The notes beneath the pieces are model-generated. The model did no database searches, was not told the origin of the DNA, and saw only the letters and a program-made list of their open reading frames with translations. Of a DNA stretch of 8,101 nt, positions 1-5,860 are shown piece by piece (within the stretch, counting starts at the first letter, position 1; each line of letters opens with the position of its first letter). A program made the position numbers and the translations under genes. Origin of the DNA: JAGWRA01 sp035534615 (GTDB lineage Bacteria > Acidobacteriota > Vicinamibacteria > Vicinamibacterales > CAVVIG01); the NCBI GenBank assembly GCA_035534615.1, contig DATLRO010000015.1, positions 1 through 8,101 of the forward strand, read 5' to 3'.

Positions 1-330
1 TCTCAAACCCGTCATGCTCCTGGCGTGTTGATCGAAACGAAGGATAGGAATCCAGCGTCCTCAGCGTCGTATCAGGGGACCTCGACGCCACGGCAGACAT
101 TTGGGACCGTCGGTCTCCATTGACACCTCGAGTATACTTAAAGGGGGCTTGCGCGCATCAGGGGGTCGCGCCGCCCGCTGAACGGACCTTGGCCACGGAC
201 GCATCGAGCCAGGTCGTGCCGGGTCGCTGTGGACTCGGCGACGGTGCGTGGCGCCGCCGCGGACGCCAGGCGCTGAGGCTGCGCCGGCGCGAATAGGCCC
301 TGGCCCGAGAGTCGCATCAGCGGTACGCCT
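1..330. other. no recognisable gene
   Basis: I see no convincing gene here. On the minus strand an open frame of 59 codons runs from an ATG at 317 to a stop at 138. It begins shortly after the methyltransferase stop and has a weak AAGGCG six or seven bases upstream, so it could be the decayed start of the next gene of that old operon. Its composition (Ala, Arg, Pro, Gln) matches nothing I recognise. TTGACA (120-125) and TATACT (133-138) occur but are only 7 bases apart, too close to be one sigma-70 promoter. Confidence 0.4.
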
Positions 331-650
331 TTATTTCGTCGCACGCAACACAATCGAACTAGAGAAGAATTCGCGCTGGAGCCGACGGCCCAGCAAAGTG
401 ATCAAGCGGTACGTCAGGAATTTCCGCCCCCACCCACGCCACTGTGAACGTTCCAATCCGCAAAGTTAAATTCTTCTACGTGCCTAAATCCTGCATGTTG
501 CATAAGTTCCCGAACATCCCTGTAGGTGAAGTAATGCAGATGCCCGCCATCGTATCCTGTCGGATCCCCAGAAGTACATGGATAGTGGCCACACGCCAGC
601 GTCCACAGATACGGCAAATAGCGGATATTGGGTGTCACGAGAATCAGCAG
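331..650 (-). pseudogene. class I SAM-dependent methyltransferase, C-terminal fragment (truncated and frameshifted)
   Basis: Read on the minus strand from 650, the frame begins LLILVTPNIRYLPYLW and continues through GGHLHYFTYRDVRELMQHAGF. These are typical of the strand-4/strand-5 region and C-terminal half of type 11/type 23 methyltransferases, which put methyl groups on sugars or other small acceptors. This frame stops at 414. A second frame gives TYRLITLLGRRLQREFF and then a TAA at 331-333, which is the expected C-terminal tail, so one frameshift lies in or near the G-run around 421-430. The N-terminal SAM-binding half with its glycine-rich loop is absent. Upstream of 650 the frame meets a stop at once, and position 650 is the edge of a 23-bp direct repeat. 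The glycosyltransferase on the same strand suggests the gene once belonged to a glycan operon. Family assignment is fairly firm; the acceptor is unknown. Confidence 0.75.
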
Positions 651-672
651 TTATCGGCTTTCCCTGACACAA
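650..672. repeat. 23-bp direct repeat, left copy
   Basis: This 23-bp segment, containing TTCCCTGACACAA at its right end, recurs in the same orientation at 2372-2394 with one difference (T here, C there, at the tenth base). It begins exactly where the methyltransferase reading breaks. AATCAGC lies just outside it at 642-648. It could be an attachment-like site, the end of a decayed insertion element, or a recombination scar. Confidence 0.85.
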
Positions 673-748
673 AGACGTTCTGGGCTGAGCAATGGAAGGC
701 AGCAGAGGAAGGATCGACGGGTCGGTCAGCTGGGAATGCGCTTCACGC

Positions 749-895
749 TCACTGCGAATCGAGACGATTCTCGGCAATCCAGTGCTGACTCACGGAACCA
801 AGGTCCTCAGCGTCGTCGGGATGCTTGGCGAGGATGACCACCATCAGCCCGATGATACCAGCCGCCGACATCAGCGCCGTTCCTATCCAGAGCAT
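749..895 (-). CDS. 48-residue single-pass membrane peptide
   Basis: The frame reads MLWIGTALMSAAGIIGLMVV and then ILAKHPDDAEDLGS, ending RLDSQ. One hydrophobic helix spans about residues 3-24, followed by a polar, acidic tail of about 24 residues, so the product is probably a small inner-membrane protein with its tail in the cytoplasm or periplasm. A longer frame extends upstream, but ATG 895 is chosen because the minus strand carries ACGGAG eight bases before it and the upstream extension has no protein-like features. The next small gene on this strand ends about 145 bases upstream, so the two may share a transcript. I do not recognise a named family; function unknown. Confidence 0.6.
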   Translation of the reverse strand: MLWIGTALMSAAGIIGLMVVILAKHPDDAEDLGSVSQHWIAENRLDSQ

Positions 896-1041
896 TCGGC
901 ACACTCCGTAAACAGACGACGGGTTCCCGTGTCGGCACGATTCACGAGGCCCTTGGGCACGCTGCTCGGTTCTGCGGTCTCCAGTCGATGGGCAGAGGAA
1001 GACCCTCTGCCCACTCTCGTGCGAACGTACTGTCAGCCGAC

Positions 1042-1173
1042 CTATACCTTCGCCTTCGGCTCGCAATACCCATCCGCGTGATGCTCGTCCTTCTTCTGTT
1101 CAGGTTTCGGCTGGGCCTTGATGGGCTGCGGCGGATTCTTCTGAGGCTCAACGATTCTCTTGGTGGTGTCCAT
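1042..1173 (-). CDS. 43-residue Lys/Pro/Gln-rich hypothetical peptide
   Basis: A short frame reads MDTTKRIVEPQKNPPQPIKA and continues with more Pro, Lys, Gln and Glu, including a DEHH cluster, ending EPKAKV. The start at 1173 is supported by a near-perfect Shine-Dalgarno AAGGGAG (complement of 1181-1187) seven bases upstream. The composition is low-complexity, strongly charged and without hydrophobic segments, so a soluble, probably disordered protein is expected. It lies just downstream of the frameshifted DUF2934 gene on the same strand and overlaps the tail of its shifted frame. Function unknown; it may belong with the neighbouring small stress genes. Confidence 0.55.
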   Translation of the reverse strand: MDTTKRIVEPQKNPPQPIKAQPKPEQKKDEHHADGYCEPKAKV

Positions 1174-1419
1174 GTTCGGTCTCCCTTGCAACGTGCGTAT
1201 CCAGACTCCGCCAGCATGGGCCAGTCGGCTGCGAGATACTGTGCTCTTCGGAACACTGACTCGCCGCGAACGCTCCCGCTGTCCCTTTCGTTTGCAACCA
1301 GTCGTCCACGTCGTGCGCCTGTTCGCCGCCACGGGCACGTAGAGGTTGTAGACGCGATAGGCGATGTCATGCTCGGTCGGCGTCTCATCGCTCGGCTGCG
1401 GCGCGAGTGTGGAGTTCAT
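1148..1419 (-). pseudogene. DUF2934 family protein, broken by a one-base frameshift
   Basis: From ATG 1419 the frame gives a Pro/Glu-rich start, PSDETPTEHDIAYRVYNLYV. Moving one frame near 1331-1337 continues it as RGGEQAHDVDDWLQTK. Together these match the DUF2934 signature, a Tyr-Leu-Tyr helix, an Arg-Gly turn and a DDWLQAE-like end, as I know it from small proteins of soil bacteria. One missing base (GTG-CCC-GTG where GTG-GCC-CGT would keep frame) explains the break. The shifted frame runs to a TGA at 1148-1150, but conserved sequence ends near 1280. The biochemical role of DUF2934 is unknown. The frameshift could be a real lesion or an assembly error. Confidence 0.72.
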
Positions 1420-1628
1420 GTTGCATCGCCCACATCTGGATGGACGGCTGGCGGCCTAACTATGAACGATGAGGCCCAATGCCAGGTCCGCTGGTACACA
1501 GGGAGAGAGTTGAGCACGGAGGACAGACTCGGCGTGTCCCGCTGCTCTGGCACGTTGGCTGCGGATAGCGACCGAGCGGGGCTGCGCCGTTGCGATGGCG
1601 CCGTCCGACCGCCGTTCGCGAGACGAGA
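1420..1628. other. intergenic, no convincing gene
   Basis: The stretch between the DUF2934 and CsbD genes should carry the upstream region of the DUF2934 gene on the minus strand. I see no clear promoter boxes or hairpin terminator. On the plus strand a frame opens with ATG at 1463 (MNDEAQCQVRWYTGRELSTE) but runs on as Arg-rich filler without a ribosome binding site, so I do not call it. Confidence 0.4.
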
Positions 1629-1835
1629 CTAGCGCTTCACGGGTTGACTCAAGCTCGCGACGGCCGCGCCGACTTTCCTTTGCGCGCCTCCGAACGCCGC
1701 CTTCGCGTTCCCCCTGGTCTCGTCGATCTTACCTTCGGTCTTCAGCTGGTCATTGCCGGTCAGGTCGCCGACGGCCTGCTTGGCCTTGCCTTTGGCCTGA
1801 TCGATTTTTCCATCGCGTTCATTCAGATTCCACAT
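1629..1835 (-). CDS. CsbD family stress-response protein
   Basis: A 68-residue protein begins MWNLNERDGKIDQAKGKAKQ and carries the CsbD pattern twice: DGKIDQAKGKAKQAVGDLTG (residues 8-27) and a second KIDETRGNAKAAFG unit after NDQLKTEG. CsbD proteins are small, soluble, Lys/Gly/Asp/Gln-rich and induced in the general stress response (sigma-B in Bacillus); their molecular role is unknown. The start at 1835 is preferred over upstream in-frame starts because GGGAG (complement of 1841-1845) lies five bases before it. The usual family length of about 60-70 residues fits. A short tail, KVGAAVASLSQPVKR, follows the second repeat. It sits among other small genes of stress type and is the best-recognised member of that group. 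Confidence 0.9.
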   Translation of the reverse strand: MWNLNERDGKIDQAKGKAKQAVGDLTGNDQLKTEGKIDETRGNAKAAFGGAQRKVGAAVASLSQPVKR

Positions 1836-2172
1836 GGCATCTCCCATCGTTGTTGGCGTTCCGACATTGACTAACACAGCATGCGGCCGACCACCAGCGA
1901 GCGTCTGTGCATTTCGGAACACCGACCATTCGGTAGGTGGGTGCCGTGTGCAGTACGAGACATTCGACCCAGCATGGATGGGGGTAGCATCATGACTGGG
2001 TCATTCGCAGAGTCGCGCAGACACGAGGGACGACGCATTCACATGGATGAGATCACGCTACTCGTTCATTGCATGCACACCTGCCGACGATACACGGGTG
2101 CACGTCGCCTCTGCTAAGACCTTCAATCGAGCGTGAATCGGTGCTGGCCGATCAATTGTGGAGGAGTGGACG
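1836..2172. other. divergent intergenic region between CsbD (minus) and the DUF3309-like gene (plus)
   Basis: About 340 bases separate two divergently read small genes, so both promoters should lie here. I could not identify -35/-10 pairs or an ECF-type motif pair with confidence. A short plus-strand frame from ATG 1991, with GGGGGTAG before it, ends at 2117 (MTGSFAESRRHEGRRIHMDE...); it resembles no family and is not called. Confidence 0.4.
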
Positions 2173-2328
2173 ATGAGTATCGTACTCGTGCTGATCATTC
2201 TACTGTTGCTGTTCGGTGGTGGTGGCTTCTACTTGGGTGGGCCACTTGTAGGGGGAGGTCTTGGCGGGCTCATTCTGCTCGTGCTGATCGTAATGTTAGT
2301 GACGGGCAGATTGGGTAGCCGGGCATAG
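2173..2328 (+). CDS. DUF3309-like 51-residue membrane peptide
   Basis: ATG 2173 is preceded by GGAGGAG (2160-2166), one of the strongest ribosome binding sites in the window. The product begins MSIVLVLIILLLLFGGGGFY, has a Gly-rich middle (GGPLVGGGLGG) and a second hydrophobic stretch (LILLVLIVMLVTG), ending RLGSRA. Two short hydrophobic helices around a glycine-rich turn are the layout of the DUF3309 family and similar tiny membrane peptides common in soil bacteria. Family assignment is by layout; the characteristic Trp/Pro residues of many DUF3309 members are missing, so it may be a divergent relative. Function unknown, probably membrane or stress related given its CsbD neighbour. It ends 43 bases before the right copy of the 23-bp repeat. 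Confidence 0.8.
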   Translation: MSIVLVLIILLLLFGGGGFYLGGPLVGGGLGGLILLVLIVMLVTGRLGSRA

Positions 2329-2371
2329 CCACCCAACGCGACTGAACGCCGACGACCGCCACGTAATGACC

Positions 2372-2394
2372 GTTATCGGCCTTCCCTGACACAA
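2372..2394. repeat. 23-bp direct repeat, right copy
   Basis: This matches 650-672 in the same orientation at 22 of 23 positions. AATCAGC, which lies just outside the left copy at 642-648, also occurs just outside this copy at 2397-2403. The pair brackets the small-gene cluster of about 1.7 kb. Confidence 0.85.
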
Positions 2395-2584
2395 CAAATC
2401 AGCCGGGCTGGACCTTGGTCACCGCATCGACTGGACCACGGCGTACCAGGCGAAGAAGATGACGGCATGGAAGACGGACATTGCCACCAAGCCGACGCTC
2501 CAATGCTCTCATGTCATTGTCTCCAGATGCCCAGCGATGGCGGGGGGCAGGCGCTTCGCGCACTGCCTCCCGCGATTGAGGTCT
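2395..2584 (-). other. short gene remnant downstream of the glycosyltransferase
   Basis: On the minus strand a 37-codon frame begins at ATG 2512 after CTGGAG and ends at 2399 with ...PVDAVTKVQPG just before AATCAGC. KVQPG resembles the PGG turn that precedes LLILVTPN in methyltransferases, so this could be a scrap of the same broken gene. However, it is out of frame with the fragment at 331-650 and far too short to hold a SAM-binding domain. In another frame a 20-residue hydrophobic peptide (MSVFHAVIFFAWYAVVQSMR, 2419-2481) is also possible. Neither is secure. Confidence 0.3.
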
Positions 2585-4168
2585 CTAAACCGCGCACGCG
2601 ACCCAAGAACTCTTGGATCTGGGTGTGCTGAGGGGCGGAGTGGGAGACCAGATGCCATAGCACGGCAGATCCGGCCAGATCGCACGACAGGCCGCCGCCA
2701 TCTCAACTTCGTAGGTCTCCGACGACAGCACGATCGCATCGACGGCACCCGGCTCCAGTGCCGCAAGACTGCACACCGGCAAATCGAGGGACATCGCCTC
2801 CTGCGGTGTTCCGGACACCACGAATCCCGCCACGGTCGGACCGCCGAGGCCGCGCCAGAGCGGCAACAGCAGAGCGCTGTGGCTGCCTGCGCCGAAGATC
2901 GCGACACGCCGGACACCAGCAGCCGAGCATCGGGCAATCGTCCTTGGAACCAGACGGCGGAGGAGCGCCGCGACGTCGCGCACCCGCACCGGCCTTTCAC
3001 CGGCCCACGCGCGGACGCGCCGAACCAGTGCCTCACGGCAGGCCGAGGCACCGTGCGCCCGACGCAGGTAGCCGGCGCCCGCCCGCGAGAGCCGTTCTCG
3101 CAACGGTTGGGATGCCAGGAGCCCAGCGACTGCGGCTGCATACGCTTCGGCCTCAGTCTCGACCAGCAGGTGCTCCCCCGCGACGATTCGCAAGTTCGAT
3201 AGCCCCAGCGGGGTGGTGGCGACCGGCAGGCCCCGCGCCAGCGACTCGATTACCTTCGTCTTCACACCGTCACCGTACAGATACGGAGCGATGAACACGT
3301 CAGCAGCGTCGTACAACGGCTCGAGGTCGTCGACCAACCCCTTGATGTCCACGGCCACGTCGGCTCCCAACCCGAGCGCGCGCGCCGTCTCCGAAATACG
3401 GCCGGCGACGGTCAGCTTCACATCGGGTCGACGCTCGCGGATGAGAGGCCAGACACGCTCGCAGAACCAGGCGAACGACAGGTCCAGGAACGGCGCGCTC
3501 GCCGACACAATCAGCAGACGATCGGCGTCGGCCCGCTGAGGCCTCGCCCGCGGCTCGATGGACGGACAGTACGGCGCTTCAACGACGGGCAGGTAGGGAG
3601 CGGCCGACGCAAGGCGGCTGGCATCGTCAGGTCCCACGGTGGTGATCAGATCGAAGTCCTGCATCAGGTCCACTTCGTCGGCAAGCTCGAACGCGGCCCG
3701 AGTGCCGAGAAGGCGTTCCTCCTGCACGGCGACGACCGAATCAAGATCGTAAGTGAACAGGATTGTCCGGACGGAATCCGGCAGATAAGTCCGGATCGGC
3801 GCATATCGCGTGTAGCTCACGGCGACGACGTCGTAGCCGCCCGAGGCCCCGACCGCGGCGGCAGTCAATGCCATCTGCTGCTGTTCGGGCGAGACGAGCG
3901 CACAGCAGGCCGGGTTCTTGAACGTCTCCGGAGACGCCAGCAGCCGCTGCTGCCGAGGCCCGGCCGACGGCGTGAAGAGCCGATCAAACAGCTGATCGCC
4001 GCGGCCCGGGACCTCACCCGACCGCGAAGGAGCAAAGCAATCGAGGCGCAGCCCGGCCTGCCGAAGCGCTCTCGCGTACTCGAAAAAGACGAGGCGGGCG
4101 CCGCATTCCGCCTCGATGAGCCACGGGTAGAACAGGAGCGCGCGTCCCCAGCAGGCCTGACCGTCCAT
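2585..4168 (-). CDS. GT-B (GT4-like) glycosyltransferase with C-terminal Rossmann-like domain
   Basis: This 527-residue protein is predicted to transfer a sugar from a nucleotide-sugar donor in the cytoplasm during surface-glycan synthesis. Residues about 10-50 (LLFYPWLIEAECGARLVFFE...) form the N-terminal GT-B half. Residues about 215-375 form the donor-binding half: LLIVSASAPFLDLSF, then VDIKGLVDDLEPLYDAADVF, then GDGVKTKVIESLARGLPVAT (300-319), the glycine/lysine/glutamate motif of GT4 enzymes, followed by TTPLGLSNL. After a linker, residues about 419-506 form a separate domain opening VRRVAIFGAGSHS, with DAIVLSSETYEVEM, like NAD/sugar-nucleotide Rossmann modules at the ends of other glycan enzymes. 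ATG 4168 has GGTGAG (4176-4181) seven bases upstream. A relic of a related enzyme ends 17 bases before the start. Donor and acceptor cannot be deduced. Confidence 0.85.
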   Translation of the reverse strand: MDGQACWGRALLFYPWLIEAECGARLVFFEYARALRQAGLRLDCFAPSRSGEVPGRGDQLFDRLFTPSAGPRQQRLLASPETFKNPACCALVSPEQQQMALTAAAVGASGGYDVVAVSYTRYAPIRTYLPDSVRTILFTYDLDSVVAVQEERLLGTRAAFELADEVDLMQDFDLITTVGPDDASRLASAAPYLPVVEAPYCPSIEPRARPQRADADRLLIVSASAPFLDLSFAWFCERVWPLIRERRPDVKLTVAGRISETARALGLGADVAVDIKGLVDDLEPLYDAADVFIAPYLYGDGVKTKVIESLARGLPVATTPLGLSNLRIVAGEHLLVETEAEAYAAAVAGLLASQPLRERLSRAGAGYLRRAHGASACREALVRRVRAWAGERPVRVRDVAALLRRLVPRTIARCSAAGVRRVAIFGAGSHSALLLPLWRGLGGPTVAGFVVSGTPQEAMSLDLPVCSLAALEPGAVDAIVLSSETYEVEMAAACRAIWPDLPCYGIWSPTPPLSTPRSKSSWVACAV

Positions 4169-4184
4169 CGGTCAACTCACCAGA

Positions 4185-4507
4185 TCAGGCGATGTCGACG
4201 ACTCGCCCGTCGCCCTCGTGCGCCGACGCGGCGTGGACCATGGTCGGGGCCGCGATCTGCCGCGCTTCGCGGCTCGGCTCGAAGTCCCGCACGGCGGCAC
4301 ACAGGTCGGTGATCGCCGACAGCGGGTCGTGCCGCCGGACAGTCGTCGATGGCCCGCTGCCGGGCGACCCAGATCCGCCGGTGCTCCGTCCGGCTCAGCT
4401 CGAGCCCCTGCGGCGTGAGATCCTCGCGCAGCTTCTCCCTCCTGGCCGGCAATCACGGCATCGAGCTCATAGGTGAACAGCACGGTTCCTAGCCGCCCAC
4501 CGTGCAA
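4185..4507 (-). pseudogene. frameshifted relic of a related glycosyltransferase
   Basis: One minus-strand frame reads GTVLFTYELDAVIAGQE near 4440-4490, closely matching TILFTYDLDSVVAVQE (residues 135-150) of the intact glycosyltransferase, and the underlying DNA is also similar. The protein-like reading then moves to a second frame, REKLREDLTPQGLELSRTEH and RRIWVARQRAIDD, and to a third, HDPLSAITDLCAAVRDFEPS ... GRVVDIA, ending in a TGA at 4185-4187. At least two frameshifts are therefore needed. The intact gene starts 17 bases beyond that stop, so the two were probably neighbours in one operon. The first part is a confident paralogue; whether the last part belongs to the same protein or to a fused neighbour is unclear. 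Confidence 0.65.
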
Positions 4508-4926
4508 GCCAGAGGCCAGCCGTGCCGGGTCGTGCAGGGCTGAACAACCAGGAATTTCAAGGAATCTCTGGTGTCCGGCCGCCGCCCTGCCGACTGGGCA
4601 GCCGGCGCACCGACATCAGGGCGGCGGCGGGCAGCCGGGCGCTGCCATGTGCCCCGTCCTGGCGGCGCTCGGCGTGACGGAGCGCGGGCAGAAACAGCTG
4701 GTCACGTTGCAGCTGGCGGCGGCCGACGCGACCACCTCCGGCTGCCGTGGTGCGAGCACAGGGAAGACTGAGGCGCGGCCGCACCCGTGTCAACCGGAAT
4801 TCAGCCGGAGGTCGGGAAAGGCGTGCAGAGGACGGTTGGCGTGGCGCGAGCGGACCGGGCGGCCCGCGCGTGGCTGCGGCGATCGGGAAGTTGACTCGGA
4901 TATCGCGACAGGGACAGACTGCCGCG
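4508..4926. other. decayed coding DNA and upstream region of the lipoprotein gene
   Basis: The left half probably continues the glycosyltransferase relic. Near 4703 the minus strand has GACCAGCTGTTT followed by CACGCCG, as in the intact gene's DQLF..LFTPSA segment (residues 58-69). Its distance to the FTYELD motif, about 217 bases, is close to the 231 expected. No frame stays open, so it is dead. The right half should hold the promoter of the plus-strand lipoprotein gene. TTGACT at 4891-4896 is present without a credible -10 box, so I call no promoter. Confidence 0.4.
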
Positions 4927-5799
4927 ATGCGTCGATGGGTGTTCCTGTGCGCGGTCCTGCTGGCCGCGACCGCCTGCCAGCGTGCGCCGATCAGCCGGTC
5001 GGCGTCCACATTCGTTCCCGCGCAGACGCTTCACTTCCAGGACGCGGCCGGCGTCGATTTCGGGACGCTCACGCAGGGGACCGACGGCAGCTCGAGGCTG
5101 TCGTGGCACGTCGCGCCGCAGGCCGTGGAGCTCACCGTCTACCTGCTCCCGACCGGCCAGCTCTCCGCGTCGCTGGGCGCGCCGCCGATCGGACGCCCCG
5201 GCATCTCCGTCGGCGTGGCCTCCGAGCTGAGCTTCGGCTTCGTCGAGGCGAACGGTCGTTGCGAGACCGTGCGGGGGCGCCACCTGCCGTTCCGCGCCGA
5301 CCTGGCGACCATGCGGCGGCTGCTGGCGCGCCTCTATCACCTGGTGGTGCCGTGGACGCCGACCGTCTCGATTGACAATGCGATTCCGGATCAGGATCGC
5401 CAGTTCATCGACAAGGACGGGCGGACGTTCGCGGTGCTGGGACTGTCGGCGGCGGCGGAGCCGAGCCTGGGGCTGCTCGACGCGCGCGGCCGGCTGCGCG
5501 TGTGGGCCGCGCTCGCCGAGAAGCAGTGGTTGTCGGTGAACCTGCTGGACCGGCGCGGCGACGTCCACCTGGCGCTCCGGTTCGGTCCGCAACCGATGCC
5601 GCACGCGACCGTCTGGGACTACGCCGATCCCGACAGCCCGGATCGGCTGGCGCCGTACGCGCTCGATCCGGCCGCACGACTGGAAGTGGCGAGCGACAGT
5701 GGCGGCTGGCTGCCGTGGTTCCAGCACGACCTGTTCAAGGCCACGCTGCCCATCCGCCTGATCGATCAGCGCGGGCGGGTGGTGTGGACAGAGCGCTGA
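4927..5799 (+). CDS. lipoprotein of unknown function with short beta-type repeats
   Basis: From ATG 4927 the 290-residue product begins MRRWVFLCAVLLAATACQRA: a basic n-region, a hydrophobic core and a lipobox-like LAATAC with Cys17, giving a probable lipoprotein anchored in the cell envelope. The frame is open to 4747, but only this start yields a signal peptide. AGGGA (4910-4914) precedes it at a rather long spacing. Residues about 178-220 contain two units of one pattern, SLGLLDARGRLRVWAALAEK and LSVNLLDRRGDVHLALRFG, with similar D-x-x-G turns at 39-43 and 280-283. This suggests an all-beta protein. I do not recognise a family. The Nramp transporter gene begins 61 bases downstream on the same strand, so a shared transcript and a role near the envelope in metal handling are possible but unproven. 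Confidence 0.8.
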   Translation: MRRWVFLCAVLLAATACQRAPISRSASTFVPAQTLHFQDAAGVDFGTLTQGTDGSSRLSWHVAPQAVELTVYLLPTGQLSASLGAPPIGRPGISVGVASELSFGFVEANGRCETVRGRHLPFRADLATMRRLLARLYHLVVPWTPTVSIDNAIPDQDRQFIDKDGRTFAVLGLSAAAEPSLGLLDARGRLRVWAALAEKQWLSVNLLDRRGDVHLALRFGPQPMPHATVWDYADPDSPDRLAPYALDPAARLEVASDSGGWLPWFQHDLFKATLPIRLIDQRGRVVWTER

Positions 5800-5860
5800 G
5801 TCCCCCGCGTCCCGCAGACGCATCCGCCTGCCTGTTCGTGCGACGCTGACGATAGTACTC

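Noticed and set aside
120..138. TTGACA followed by TATACT as a promoter
   Set aside because: The spacing is 7 bases rather than about 17 and no gene follows on that strand.
988..1632. A 214-codon plus-strand frame
   Set aside because: It runs antisense to the DUF2934 and 43-residue genes and has no ribosome binding site or family features.
650..2394. Insertion sequence bounded by the 23-bp repeats
   Set aside because: The ends are direct, not inverted, and no transposase or remnant of one is visible between them; kept only as a cassette hypothesis.
2459..3202. A 247-codon plus-strand frame and other frames over 2500-3300
   Set aside because: Shadows of the minus-strand glycosyltransferase, whose motifs are clear.
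4891..4926. TTGACT as -35 box for the lipoprotein gene
   Set aside because: No credible -10 box at normal spacing, and the leader would be only a few bases long.
4473..5375. A 300-codon plus-strand frame
   Set aside because: It crosses the relic and overlaps the lipoprotein in another frame; Arg/Gly/Ala-rich and featureless.
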